This document shows, piece by piece, positions 1 through 12,900 of a stretch of 64,000 nt of DNA; positions within the stretch are counted from its first letter, which is position 1; the number at the start of each line of letters is the position of its first letter. Both the position numbers and the translations under genes were made by a program. Source of the stretch: Diprion similis (lineage: Eukaryota; Arthropoda; Insecta; Hymenoptera; Diprionidae); NCBI RefSeq assembly GCF_021155765.1, contig NC_060114.1, positions 5,084,001 through 5,148,000 on the forward strand, in the 5' to 3' direction. The notes below the pieces were generated by a model. That model did not search any database. It saw nothing but the letters and a program-made list of their open reading frames with translations, and was not told the DNA's origin.

Positions 1-114
1 GTTACAGTCCCCACGATATGAAATCGAGACCCAGTCTCGGAGGGAGTATAAACTGTCCTGATTGGTCGGCGCTTCGGTTACACTTTAGTCTAAAAGTCGA
101 TTTCGAATTCACAG

Positions 115-3100
115 ATGGACGTACTTCGCCCAACCGTACGACGCGTCGGCTTCATCCATATACGAGCTCAACAAAATAATTATACCATACGGAGCTGTAG
201 ATTGGCGCTTTTTACACCGTTCTTACACCGATTCAACGCAGCACTTGGGGCTAGCTACTCTTGGAACGCTTATCGCCAGTGAAATTGCTCGTCACTTTGA
301 CTTCACAGGTACGTGACGCGTTGTAGGTATACTAGGAAAAAATACTAGAGTCAAAACAACTATATGATATATGTGCAGGGTGTCCCAGACTAAAGTGCAA
401 AAATTGATAGGGGTTGTAGAGGAGGTCGAACTGAGTGAATTAACCCGAAGAACATGTGGTCTCCGAAGTCGCGTTTGCGAGATATGACCGGTCAAAAAAC
501 TCCCGCTAAGCGCCGGCATGTAGGCAACCGAGCACACTCAGCGCCAGTATGTAGGCAACCGAATGCACATCAAGCGGTTGCACTCAGTTCGACCTGCTCC
601 ACAGCCCCTATCAATTTTTGCACTTTAATCTGCGACACCCTGTATAGTTAGAACGACTATCGGTGAAGGAAATATAGAAAACAGTTTCGCTAATTGTGAC
701 ACTAGGTAATTGAATAATTATATCAACTTTAAGAATATATTAAAAGAAATCCTAGCAGTGATGACAACTGTGGTATGTTTGTGGGTAGTGAAGGCTGTGA
801 GGCTACCGTTGGTCTGACTTTTGTTGCGCGATCCAGTGCAAAGGAGTTACGCGAACGGCGCTAGTTCAATTAAAAATGAAAAAAGTTTTCATGATTATGG
901 AAAATATATACGTCTCCTTTTCATATACGAAGAAAAATTAATGACTAAATAACAATACGAGTCTATGTATTTCCTCCACCAAGTCACCGATTTTCGAATT
1001 TTTTTTCACACATGCATGGAAAAGCCGATTTTGCTACTATGTCGGTAAGTAGGGAATAGACTAAACTGCCGGAGGGCCAGCCGGGATTTGGTAGGAGAAA
1101 AAGAAGGGGAAACTGGGAGCAAAGCATGAGAAACGGCTCTCCGGTCGGCAAAACAGTACTTTGCTACCTCGATAATAGTAACGAAATCGGCGTTTCTACG
1201 CATGTGTGACAAAAATGAGTTTTTCTCGACTTGCGACCAATTCTGAGTAAATAGGGTGTCAGAAGGATATGCCAATTGCCATGATTAGGCTGCATATGTC
1301 AATTTTGGTTTTGATTAGAACTACTACTCCAAATGATTACACGCTCACATACAGTTATTTCATCTATCACATATTATATGCACCTGACAACTGAAGTACA
1401 CGAATGTTAAACTTACCCACATAACGAGTCCAATTCTTGGGCGAAACGATACTATAACCATCCCATCCCTTGTGACCGGAAGACAACAATAATAGTCGAC
1501 ATACCGATGTATTATTTTTGGTTTTGCCAAATGAATCGTAGCTTATATTTATTGAAAGTTGAGTCGCATAACCAGTTCTTCGGGTCGGGTTCCCGGAAAT
1601 CGTGATATTCCCGGAAACATAAAAAACTCATAAAAATGTCGGGATTCCCGAAAATTACGATATTGAGACAGTAGACGATACATGAAATACGTAGCTGATC
1701 TGTTTCGAGGCACGACGAATGAGTGCGAGATAATACTTTCACTTGAACTGTGACATCAATACGTCACCGAAACAATCAGTTTTGTCGAGATTTTCGAGAT
1801 TCTCGGATCTGCCGATAAAAGATTATATACTTTTTACTGAAGATATTGATGTCCTTTAGATGTGCTATTCACTATTAGTTTTTAGTATTTTGTTTTTGTC
1901 CAATATTATAAATATTGGATAATTCAGGTTACCCACATTATGGGTTTCTAAAAAATTTTGTGATTTCCCAGAGATTTAAGCCCCAAGTGATCGATATTTT
2001 TTCAGGCATAAAGTACCTAAATGGTTGGCAAACTCATAACTCGAGGGGTGTTTTTTGCTCTTTGGAAGCGGATCATTCACGTTACGAAAAGTACAAAACT
2101 AATTACAAAGAATCGATGGTGAAAATGGACTCCATCTTGCTGCCATCGACTCCTCAAACTGTTCAATACAACGTAAGCCACACACGATCAAAATTATGAG
2201 TTTTATTGATTGGTTAAACAAATCAAATATAAGGTCGTAGTACAATAATCTTTAGGTATTTCTCAATATATTCTCCGAGCGACGTTTGAATGACTCGAAT
2301 AAATCGTCAATATACTTATGATAAATCACGACTGACTAATTGTTGAAGTTTTGAGCGATATGGAAAAATTGTACAACTCAGTTTTATATCAAGTCGCTCA
2401 TTAAAATCTTTCCTGAATTCAAAGTGGACTCATACTTTAAATGTTCTGTAAATCGCCTGCGTGAGTTATAGATATATGGAAATGATTTTTTCACGACCCT
2501 TGATGGTTTACTTTTGATCGGCGGCCCTAAGCGAGTGCCTTGTAAAATTCAATTTAATTTCTCTGAACTGTATCATTACACACATAATGAGTAAAATGTC
2601 ATAAATTAAGACATCATTTATCTTATTAATGTCACCCCAATTTTTAATCTTATGATGAAAACCCGAATAAATGATTTGGAATTGACTTAATTTTCAGATA
2701 CCCGAATTCAGTCTCAATGAGAGATTCTCAGACGACGCCGGCCTTCAGCTGGCCTACGATACGATGTTAAACTTACTCCCGAAAGAGAAAATACCGTTGC
2801 CCTGGCTAACGAATGCGGAACCTAACGCGATACAACAATTTTTCTTGGCCTATGCTCAGGTACCTGCATAATTGATACTTATGATACTTTTGCATGAATA
2901 TGTTCACCGTTTGTTGTACGTTCAATGTCTAAATTAGACTACCAGGAAAAGGTAAAGCTCCAACAGATACTGAGAACTGTATTCTCATAGAGAAATCACG
3001 GTAAGACTGACAGGGAAACCGAGCAGTTTGTAAAAACGAGGATCATAGATTATTTTCGAATGATACGCACTACGCTCTTCATTGTTAAGCCTACCAATTG

Positions 3101-3351
3101 ACCACTCGTAATTGTTGTTCCAATATTTACAGAGGCATTGCACAAAGAAGCCTCTCACAACATCCTTCAGATCACTCTACGAAGGCGGACACTTACCCAG
3201 CCGTCTGCGTATTGCGAAAATTGCCGCCAACAACGGAGCCCTTAGAAAAGCCTGGCGGTGCGAACCGAAATCTGAGAAAATAAGTATTTTTCCTTACCTT
3301 GAAGATATCGACTTGAACACTGAAGAAAACACACCACCGCCAAATAAATGA
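115..3351 (+). CDS. Neprilysin-like M13 peptidase homologue, 3' part, probably catalytically inactive
   Basis: Four coding exons fit in phase: 115-308, 2006-2172, 2698-2859 and 3133-3351 (stop). The N-terminal part lies left of the window. M13 enzymes are zinc ectopeptidases that cleave signalling peptides. The order of conserved blocks matches the family's C-terminal half: a stretch ending NKIIIPYG (family pattern N-x-I-x-x-P-x-G), then the zinc-motif region, then a cysteine, then NERFSDDAGLQLAY in the place of the family GENIADNGG block (third zinc ligand Glu and the Asp kept), then FFLAYAQ-x-x-C and a final AWRC. The zinc motif itself reads SEIAR (codons 278-292) instead of HEITH, so both histidine ligands are lost while the Glu remains. 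The Asn-Ala substrate motif is also replaced (AQPYD). The open frame and good splice sites argue for an expressed pseudoenzyme rather than a pseudogene. The tail extends about 25 residues past the usual terminal region. Confidence 0.8.
372..646. repeat. Foldback element with CAGGGTGTC-type inverted termini (copy 1)
   Basis: The left end (cagggtgtcccagactaaag, then a 'gataggggttgtagaggaggtcgaactgag' arm) is matched in reverse by the right end (…ctcagttcgacctgctccacagcccctatc…, closing with gacaccctg). It lies inside the first M13 intron. A related element lies at 6430-6915. It has no coding capacity of its own, so it is a non-autonomous (MITE-like) DNA element. Confidence 0.75.
1000..1216. repeat. 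Palindromic element in the M13 intron
   Basis: The left arm 'tttttcacacatgcatgg…gccgattttgctactat' pairs imperfectly with the right arm ending 'acgcatgtgtgacaaaaa'. The arms are about 40 bp around a roughly 130-bp centre. The 89-residue minus-strand open frame over it is not gene-like. Confidence 0.55.
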
Positions 3352-4684
3352 GTTTACGTTTCATCTCAAGAACTCATTGTGTTAGGGATTCTTGGGATTA
3401 GAAAAAATTCTTGTCCAAGTACTCATTCAGTGCGATTGTAGTTATCTATACTAGATTTTCTGGCCATTTTTAGTTCACCCAGGCCACAATATCAATTTAT
3501 TGTTGCATCAACATTTAATTATCGCAACAGTTACAAAATGCATGGTAGGAATGACCATAAACGGAAGAATAGTACCCACCCTCGATTTTCTGTTTACAGA
3601 TACAAGATTAATTTTAATTTTGTATTCACAAATATATTTTTCGGTTGAAGTACAAAATGAAAATAGTTAGGTACCGCATATAATTATCATGACTTAGAAT
3701 TTTTTGCCATCTAATAAAAGTATTATAAACATCGTACATTTTGGATATGACTATATGAGCATGATAGGACACCAGACTGAATTGTACGTAATACACCATT
3801 TTTCTAGTTATACGTATGAGATAAGTAAAAAATATACGTATTATGAAGGAATATAATTTCATGATACGTCTACTCAATATTATTATTCATACGAACGTAC
3901 AGTGCAGACACGGGTGTCAAACAAAAAAAATGTAAGTCTATTTGTCGAATGAAATATATCTGCCTGTGGTATCTATACTTGATTAAGGTTATGTGTCGTT
4001 GAATTTTCAATTAATGCTGTTAATATTTTATCAATAGAAAGCCTCAAGAGAAAGTTGTTTGCCGGACATAATTTTGTAAGTCTTCGAAGTTGATCACCTC
4101 ACTAGTGTAGACTGAGGATGAAATTATTCACCTACAATCGACGTGACGACGTGCATGAATATTGTGCTGTATAGAAGTGAGGCATCGTGTGAATGATGTT
4201 AGATGTGATTTATTTTTTCACCTAAATATTCCTGAAATTAGCTTCCAACGCGCGAAAAGTGCGCTTTATGCAGGGCTCGAGTCCCTTTAACCCTTCAATG
4301 ATAACGTGTTTTTCGATCACTTGTGCCAGGCGCTTTAAAATGTGCCCCAAAGTGTGAAAAAAATTCGCAAAATTAATTTATTGTCATCGTCATTGTTATC
4401 ATATTCTATCGTGTAATTATTTTAGCATATTTCCATTTTGCGAGAAAACAAGATTAGCGGAAATACACGGCATTTTTAGCGTTGATTTCACGTAATCACT
4501 GATAAACGAAAACATATTATTCCAAAAACTCTGATTTAATTATATGTATAACATATAATTTCATTTCTTCGAAAGGAATTTTTGAAAATTGATATTTTCA
4601 CTAGTTTTCAGTTCATTATCATTAAATGCTGATTTTTTTTACTTCTGAAACGTTTTTATAATTCTTCCAGCTTTTTTCTTGCAA
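3352..4684. other. Intergenic, nothing recognised
   Basis: AT-rich DNA downstream of the M13 stop codon. I see no exon-like open frame with splice sites, no RNA gene and no clear repeat. Confidence 0.5.
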
Positions 4685-4685
4685 A

Positions 4686-4836
4686 GCTCGGTATCTGTAT
4701 TGCTTAAAATGCCAAAATTACAAAAAAAAAAAATTAAGATTTACTGAAATCAATGGAATATGAAAATTTCCAAAATAAATCTTTAATTTTCACGAATTTT
4801 CGTATTTTAAGCAATACTGATAGCGAGTTTCACGCA
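4686..4836. repeat. Small palindromic element
   Basis: 'ctcggtatctgtattgcttaaaat' is repeated in inverted form as 'attttaagcaatactgatagcgag'. The inner arms continue (aaattaagattta against taaatctttaattt) around a short centre. This is typical of a miniature inverted-repeat element. Confidence 0.6.
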
Positions 4837-5464
4837 GAAAGAAGATGGAAGATGCGAAATGATGTTGTTCACTGAATATACATTATCGCGTTATTGTTAC
4901 GATCTTCAACCTTGTATTTAAAATCTCTTTGATTGAACGATGCACTAAACGAACAAATTATGTAAAATTCGTAGTAAAGCACTGTGATTCTAATGATGCA
5001 CGGGCCCCATTGCTTGAATCAAAAGTTACGAAAAACAAAAAACCGTCTTAAAAAATTTCTAAGTCACGTCATTTGAGTCTGTGACGGTGGACACAAATAA
5101 AACTATGTATGTACTACATTGATATTATACAATAGAAATGAATGTGTCGCCAACCCACAGTTCAGCGACCCGTTGCTATGGCAATTATGTCATAACGATT
5201 GTTATTACTTATGGAGCTCCCTTTTTTGGTCATTAAAATTATACCACTTAATTCAAGGGTGTTATCTTCCCTTCAATTGCACCATATAGAAGAGAATCGA
5301 GTTCGTGAGAGCCTTCGATTCGCAATAAGGGTCTCACCCACTCGAAGAACCCGGTCATGTCGTACGAACTTCGACGGGCAAGTCGCGCGCGAAGGGAGCC
5401 GGGAAAGGGAAGAGAGAGTGCGACGAGGCGTTCTCCTCAGCTCTCGTAATACGGTCAAGCTGCT

Positions 5465-5790
5465 TGGAGATGCCAAGTTGACCAATAGTCCGTCGGTGGA
5501 TACGAAGGGGCGAGCCAGGCGTCGTGCATGCGATCTTCACTTTTCCCTGTCAGGGAGACGGTCGGGGGGCCATACATGCACACCAGGGGACAAGCCAGGC
5601 GTCGGGTGGCGTGGTCTCGGTATCTTCCTGTGGAAGAGATGGCCGGAGGACCGTACACGCACCCGAAAGGTCGAACCAGGCGTCAGGCATGTGGTCTCGA
5701 CGTCCTCCGGTCGGGGGAAGGTCGAGAGACCATTCTGCATGCGCATCGAAGGCGACCCAAGCGTTCGGGCACTTTAGTCCTGTGCCTTAG
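5465..5790. repeat. Degenerate GC-rich tandem repeat, about 4 x 81 bp
   Basis: Four diverged copies each carry a core like 'gagccaggcgtcg' (near 5512, 5592, 5676 and 5753), preceded by an 'accgtacacgcacccga'-like block and followed by a 'gtggtctcg…tcttcctg' block. The spacing is about 77-84 bp. It is far richer in G+C and CpG than its surroundings. Long open frames in several registers here reflect composition and lack of stops, not a recognised protein. Confidence 0.65.
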
Positions 5791-5995
5791 TCCGACGCCT
5801 TCACGAGCGGAGCGCTGCGGCGCCACATTTGCGCCTGAGGTCAGCCAGTTGCGAGCGCCCGCACTGCGCATGCGCGGCGGCGAGCGAGCACGCGGCGCGA
5901 GGCGAGTCGGGCTGGCGAAAAGCGAGCAGCGCTCAGTCTGCGACCAAGCTCGAAAACGGCAAGCCACCACCGCTTCGTCCATACGTCACAGAATG
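5790..5995. promoter_or_regulatory. CpG-rich island with an NRF-1-type palindrome
   Basis: A sharply bounded CpG-dense stretch in AT-rich DNA. It contains GCGCATGCGC at 5866-5875, the canonical palindromic NRF-1 (alpha-Pal) core. No coding exon is recognised next to it. It could be a promoter with a non-coding first exon for a transcript I cannot see, or part of a repeat together with the adjacent tandem array. Confidence 0.35.
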
Positions 5996-6184
5996 TGAGG
6001 AAATTTTGATAACACAAGTGGAAAAATTGAAAATTTATTGTTTCTTAGACAATTTGTGGGAATCCAGTCAGCGAGCAAAATAAGCTAAAAAACTGCGGAA
6101 TGGGATTAAAAAAACACCAGAGATTAAAAATTTCGAATGTGCTAAATAAAAACTTTTTGAGCACCTCTCAGAGCTGAAATTCAC

Positions 6185-6326
6185 TTTTTCGACCCTTTTG
6201 AAACTCGTCATTTCATGCATCTAAAGCAGGCGCAAAGTCCTTGTCTGCCCGTTTCCGAATCGGCCTGAAACGCGCTACTTTGCGCCTGCTTTACGTGCAT
6301 GAAATAACGCATTTTAAAAGGGCCGG
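6185..6326. repeat. Foldback element
   Basis: 'acccttttgaaactcgtcatttcatgcatctaaagcaggcgcaaag' is matched in reverse by 'ctttgcgcctgctttacgtgcatgaaataacgcattttaaaagg'. The arms are about 45 bp around a roughly 50-bp loop. Confidence 0.7.
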
Positions 6327-6429
6327 ACAAAAAGTATCGTGTACAACCACATGCGGAATGCAATTTGACTCGTGTGAAGCCCTTATGAGGGAACAAAATC
6401 GCCTCCTTTCCGCTCTTGATACACAATCT

Positions 6430-6915
6430 ACAGGGTGTCCCAGCCTCAAGTGCACAAACTGGTAGGGCTTATAGAGGAGGTCAAACTGAGTGAATTAATC
6501 CAAAAAACATGTGGTCTTCGAAGTCGCGTTCGCGCGATACGACTGGTCAAAAAAGTCCCACTAAACGCCGGTATGTAGGCAACCAAGCATACACACCGCC
6601 GGCAAAATTCAATGTCAGGAGTGTTTCTGTTTGAAGCTCGTGAATTTGAATGCGTAATCTAAATTGTGTTTCACGTGAATAGTCATGTGCGCATCAACAA
6701 GATCGCTAACTGGTGCCTGATGTGTACTCGGTTGCCTAAATGCCGGCAGTGAGTGTGCTCGGTTGCTTGCAAGCCAGCGCTTAGCGGGATTTTCTTTTGA
6801 TTTTTTAACCGGTCGTATCTTGCGAACGCGACTTCGAAGACCACATGTGTTTTGGGTTAATTCACTCAGTTTGACCTCCTCTATAACCCATATCAATTTG
6901 TGCACTTGAGGCTTG
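6430..6915. repeat. Foldback element with CAGGGTGTC-type inverted termini (copy 2)
   Basis: Same family as the element at 372-646: it starts cagggtgtcccagcctcaag and carries the 'tagaggaggtcaaactgag' and 'acatgtggtcttcgaagtcgcgttcgc' arm, which returns in reverse at 6795-6905. The right terminus is decayed (gcacttgaggcttgta). The inner sequence is longer than in copy 1. Confidence 0.75.
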
Positions 6916-9900
6916 TATTGTATTGAACTAGCACTGTTTGTTTAGTTGGTAACATCGATAATGTAGTACACTACAAATGTGAATAAGCCTTCGATTGTTT
7001 AATTCAATTGTAATCTCCTATCGATCTCACAGTTTCTGAAAGACGTCAAGAATTGTGACTGACTTCAGGGTGGCATTGCGTCTGGGAAAACTAAAAAATG
7101 TTGAGGAATTATTTCGTTTGGTATTGAGAAGACGAGGAATTTTAGGTAATACTTGCAGTTGTTTTTGAAAATTCTTTGAAATATGGCGTGTTCAATGCAA
7201 TCCATAAAAATTCTTCAACTGTTGCTGGGAATTTAAGATGGCCGTTCATAATTTTTCATCGCTCGCTCGAATGTTTTCTAGATTCTCATTTCACTTTCTG
7301 GGCTCTCTCGATTATGGAAATATATTCATGAAAATGGTAAGGATGATGTTAATTGCAATGTCATTACGTAATCTCAAGACCTAAACTTCGTATTCAGGCA
7401 TCAGTACATACAAACTTTTGTTTTTCTTTACTGAACTTTTCAACTCTTGATGTTTTTTAAAATGAAGAAGAAGTGTTGCGATATTCGAATACAATTTCAG
7501 TCGGAAAAACTAGAAAAGAGCTGAGAACTTTCGTAAAAAAATTAAATGGCCACCCTGTAATTCAAACGGCGTCCTGTTGTGAGATTGAAGTACATTGCCA
7601 CGATGCGATTCCTCAACTCACGCCAAAGTTGTGAGTTTCACACGATTCCTTTCGAGCATCGTTTCTCCTGTAAATACCGTTGATTTCCTTCTCCGATTCA
7701 TGGCGAAATTAATCAGTAATAATTAGATTATAGTTTCATCTGGATATTTACTCCTTATTTGTTCGTCATGCTTTCCACATACAACAACAACAACAAAATA
7801 AAACTAACATTTGAATCTAACTTGAGCAATCAGACTCCTGAATACAACAATATTTATATTAACCATATTTCTTTTACGATTACTTTGTAACGATATTCTT
7901 GAAGTTTGAGGTATTCGTTATAATTAAAACAAATTTTCCGAATTAAGTTATCACTATTGATAGTTTGGGTATTCTGTGTAATACTTGCATTCGAGTAAAA
8001 TTTTTCAGTTAATTATACTCTGCAAATTTATCAAATGAAGAAAAAATAAATTAATTAAAAAAACTTGAGGAATGTATACATTTATATTTTTATAAAATGA
8101 TACGTGTATTCAGGGAAAAAATTTCCTTGAACAAATGATCACAGTTTACCAAATAATCGAGGATCTGCATCAGCCTTCAATCAAAGTACCGTTCCAAAAA
8201 CCTCTTTGATGGCTCTGAAAAGTCGAAAGGTTTTCAAAAGAACTCCTTCAAAGTGCTTTTCTACATTAACGAAAATAAGCTGCACAAAGAGCTATTCTGA
8301 TTCAGATTATGTACGATAAAATTAATGTGAACACAAAGTTTCATCATAGCTACAGAGAATGGTGGGTTGAAAATTCTCGAAATGAAGAATTATATCGATT
8401 TGGATGTTTATTCCCTCAATAAACGCGATTGCGAAAATTTTTATTAAAAGATAAAATGTAAATAATTGATACATTCATTAAACATACACACCACATAAAT
8501 ACATTCCTGGGATTGGCGTTGACTTTTTTTTCTCGTCAATATTGTATACATAGAAAAATATCAAATCGATGCAAGTGACATTGAACAATAATGAAATCGA
8601 GTTTTTAAAGTTTCATTGACTAAAACAATCCCAATCAATATTCACATTCAGCTGCATACTTAAATTTATACCTAGGTACGTACTTCGTACGTATAGACAG
8701 GTTCCGGCGTACAAAAAGTTACAAACCAAAGTCTCTAGAATTCTTTTTTGGTCTATCGTGACAAGAAAAACGGTTCTATTTTACCAATAAAGAAATCAAT
8801 ACCTGGTAAAAAGCCATGAGCGGTATAATTTACAGCTAAAGACATACCAAGATGTTAAGTGTTAAAATCGCCAAAAAACTTTCCAAGTTGCAGTTTAAAA
8901 ATGTTAAAATCACCTATCTTGATTACACTTTTTCGGTATAGTGTAAGGTGCGATTTAATATTCTGAGAAAAATTTCAAATACTAACATGATGCAAGTTAA
9001 TATAATGTCAGACAAAATAATCGTAACGGTATAAAGTTTTTACCTATAAATTGCACATTATTAATTTTTTTTTTTTTTTTTTAATCACTATTTTGAAATT
9101 CGATGGAAAGATGTATGCATCATTTCTTTTTTTTTCTGAACTTCCTTAGATTTTTTGAAGACCGACAATTTAAAATAATCGATTTTTGAATTTGTGACAA
9201 GATCCAAAAAAATCTACAGATGAATCTCTGTAACGTTAAAATGAACTTAAAAATTCTAATACGCCTTTATCCAGTTACAACAAAACTTTAACAAGTTTTT
9301 GTCAACAGAGAAAAATATTTTTAAAACTGACATTTTGACTGACTCGTATAGTTTTAGGTGCCAGAACCTGTGCATGGACTGTTTGTGTATATAATAATAA
9401 TAATGTAATTATCACAGATATGTAAAAAAGATATATATCTGAGCATTTCCACGTGGATCGATGACACATTTTTACTTCAGGGCATTACTTATATATTAAT
9501 TTACAATTTTTCTTTACATATGCCGATATCAATTTGAAATTTATTTTGTCAGGAATTGATGATTCAAGGATCGCAAAGTTAAAGTAGTATATTAAATTTC
9601 AAATAACCTGCTCACAAGCCAATCAACAGTTATAAGACGTCGCTGATGTTTGAGCTCCAAGGTTTTTACCATCTTTTTGAAACTTTAGTTGGTCATAATT
9701 TTGAAAATGTTAGTGTTTCGGGTCACAAATGCAGAAATATGCTTAACTTTTCAGCAAAATCTTAAATCTCTTGAAGTAAAAAATGTTAACATCTAACATG
9801 AAAAAGTTCAAATGCATATAAAGAATATATATAATATACATATATACAATTAAAAAGTCAAAATTTGCGTCGACCGTCAATATATGTTGAAGTTTTTTTT

Positions 9901-9941
9901 TTTCTTCTTCAGCTTGACCGTACAGCTGATCAGTTTTTATT
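6916..9941. other. Intergenic, no gene recognised
   Basis: AT-rich DNA between the foldback element and the ZNF341 stop. It contains homopolymer runs (for example T-rich at 9065-9083 and 9127-9137). No convincing exon, RNA gene or clear inverted repeat was seen. The 3' UTR of the minus-strand zinc-finger gene presumably lies in its right part. Confidence 0.45.
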
Positions 9942-12900
9942 TCAACAAGTTGAAATGTCTTGCAAATTTTTACTATCCTTATTTGAATGCACTTGCAGTT
10001 CGTATTCAGTTTCTTTCTCAGCCGGAAAGGGTAACAAGATCATTTCGAACGCAGGATTCGACGTGTTAGATATCTCCGTAATCTCTTCCTTTGTCATTGC
10101 TATCGCTTTGCGATTATTGACATCCGATTCTGTTGCCTCGTGTAAAAAATCCTGAAACATAAAATTAAATAAAATGATATTTTCTGTAGTTTAAATTCGA
10201 TTATACGAACTACGTATCATTTTATACATAGTTACTATTACGAAAAACATTTTGCCCAATACTTGAATAATTTGATTAAGATGTATAAAACCAAGTATAA
10301 ACCTTGACTTGTGATTCCTCGGCTTGGGGTTTTCCAGGTTTTTCTTTATCTCCACTGTTGATTGTCGGTTTTGATAAAATTTGCCTACGTGGCGTTGGTT
10401 TTCGCGGTTTGAAACTCCCAGATGCCTTCCGGTGTCGCTTAACATCGGTTGCGGTAATTTCGCAATTATGAAGAACCAGCTGCTCCTTGGACTTAAAAGC
10501 CTGTAATCAATACAATTCTTACACTTCATAACTCCTTAGCGATATATCGTGCAACACGATAATAAGTGAGAAATATTTCATCAATCTATCTGATATATTT
10601 TCTAAACACTTCATCTAAAGTTTTTGACTAGATCGCAGTTGAAAAGATTGCTTTTCTGAAGCATAAATTCTGCATTTCACAAGATAACTCGTATTATTAC
10701 CTGGAGAAATTATGAGAGATAGTTTTTCATTATAACTGTTTCTTTAAAATATGAGATTATTCTCATTTTAGTTGCGATTATCAAAAAGATAAGATTCAAC
10801 AATACATTTCTTTCTAAGTCATGAAGTAAAATGGAAATAGTGTACAATTCTACGCACAAGTTGTTGACACAATTTTTCGAAGCAGTGTGCATAAAATTCG
10901 TTAAAAATCTTTGTAATATATATGAATATCAACATTAATAGTCGTAATAACGCAAAACATACCTGACATTCTGAAAACTTATCTCTTTCAGTCTACTGTT
11001 TCGACACGTTAATGTTACCAACTACGACTGCGTCGTTCGATGACACTTTCTAATTATCATTTGAAACGCATTCATGTAGATATTTCCGGAGAACAATATT
11101 CAAGAACCAAGATTCAGTTGAAAATACTTACATGCGAGCAAGTGTCGCACTTTACATTGTGTTTGTTGATTTCGTGATGCTTCAGTGCTTGAGCTCGATG
11201 AAAATTTCGGCTACAATGGGTACAGTTGAACCGTTTGATATTGCTGTGGGTAAGCAGGTGTCTTTTCAGTTTATCAGGGCGAGAGAATTCGCTCATGCAT
11301 CCCAAATATCCTCTGAACGGGCATTTGAGCCTCTTTGTTAAATCATGGATGAGCATGTGGCGACCGAGTCGATCTTTCCTCTTAAACTTTGCTGAACAGT
11401 GCTGAAAAAAATTATTCTCATAATTGATAATCGTTTTCAATAATGATTGGTAATAACGCACAAGAGAAAACAATTAATCAAATGGTATTGCAGGACCGAT
11501 ACCAGAAAGCTTCTACTAAAATGAACAAAAGTGGCTCGATAATGACCCTGAAAGTATTCTTAAATTGTATGTGTCGCAAATATTTACCGGACAAGGGAAC
11601 GGAGTCGCTTCGCTGTGAATTAATCGGTGATTGGCCAAGTATTGTTCAGTTTTAAAAGCTTTTCCGCAATCTTCGCAGGTGAATTCAGCCGACGTTGCAT
11701 GCGTTTTCAAATGCCGACGCAGATACCGTTCGACGGGAAAGCTTTTACTGCAGTGAGGGCATGCGTAATTGTGCGTCGTTGTTTCGGTGTGATGCTGAAG
11801 AGCCTCGAGATTGGCAAACGACGATTTGCACACAGAGCAGCAGTAGTACCTTTGCGAAATTAATCAAACGTGCACAGATTATCATAGTGAACTGTTTCTA
11901 GACGATAACTACAGTTTTTCAATTAAGTTTTTCATTGAAAATCGACGATTAGATACAATAATTGATTCCTAGATGGCTGAAGAATTTGGTGAATTGTGGA
12001 AATTTTCATCTCGACAACCAATTATTCAATTCGATTGGCGTTTGTTTTATTACAAACTATACAGATCGAGTTTCGTTGGCTTGAAGGAGATGAAATATCT
12101 AAGAATAGTCTATCCAAATTTGAAGCAAATAGGTTGAGCCGTTTTGGAGATATCGTAGAAACGGCAAAACATTATCACAGAGCAAAATGGTTGAAGTTAT
12201 TGTCAATAGCAAAAAAATTGGTGAATAAAGCTTGATCTACATTCTTTTAAATAAAACAAACTCAAATTGAATCGAATAACTGAATATCCAGACATAAATG
12301 TCCTAAATTCACCCACTCGTTGTGAATGTCAGAGAAAGAAAATTTATTTCAATTCAATTTTGTTCCCCTAATAATGTTGATTCAGTTGTCGAGATATCAG
12401 CCACTCACTTTTCCGAAGTCTTTTGCTTTTGAAAAGAATGCGTGTATTGGTGGAGACCCAGATCTGACAGCGTGTTGAAGACTTCGCCACAAACGTGACA
12501 ACGATATTCTGAACGTTTATGGCTACGAGTGTGCTCGAGAAAATCCTCGAGTTCGGCAAACATCAAGCTGCAGCTGTTCTGCACACATTTGTATACTTTC
12601 AGCGTTAGATGGGAGACAATTAGGTGCCTTTTCAATGCTTTGTACGAATCGAATATCTCTTTGCAGAACTGACAATGATAAGTACGATCCATGTCTCCAT
12701 CAGGAGGTGTCTGAAACGATTAAACAGAAAGAGGGATCAACAAAAAAATGATGAATAAAATGATTCATCGTTAAGTTGTAGTGATATAGAGACATTACCT
12801 CATTTTACCTTCAAATTTCTTTGCAATATAGAAATTAGATAGCAAGATTCAAAAGTCGTCCAAGAATTTGTGTGATTCGTAAATTAATTTTTTTCAAGAA

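Noticed and set aside
5199..5998. Open frames of up to 192 codons in the CpG-rich region
   Set aside because: Several frames on both strands are open together, as expected from GC-rich stop-poor DNA. The translation is Arg/Ser/Gly-rich with no recognisable domain and overlaps a degenerate tandem repeat.
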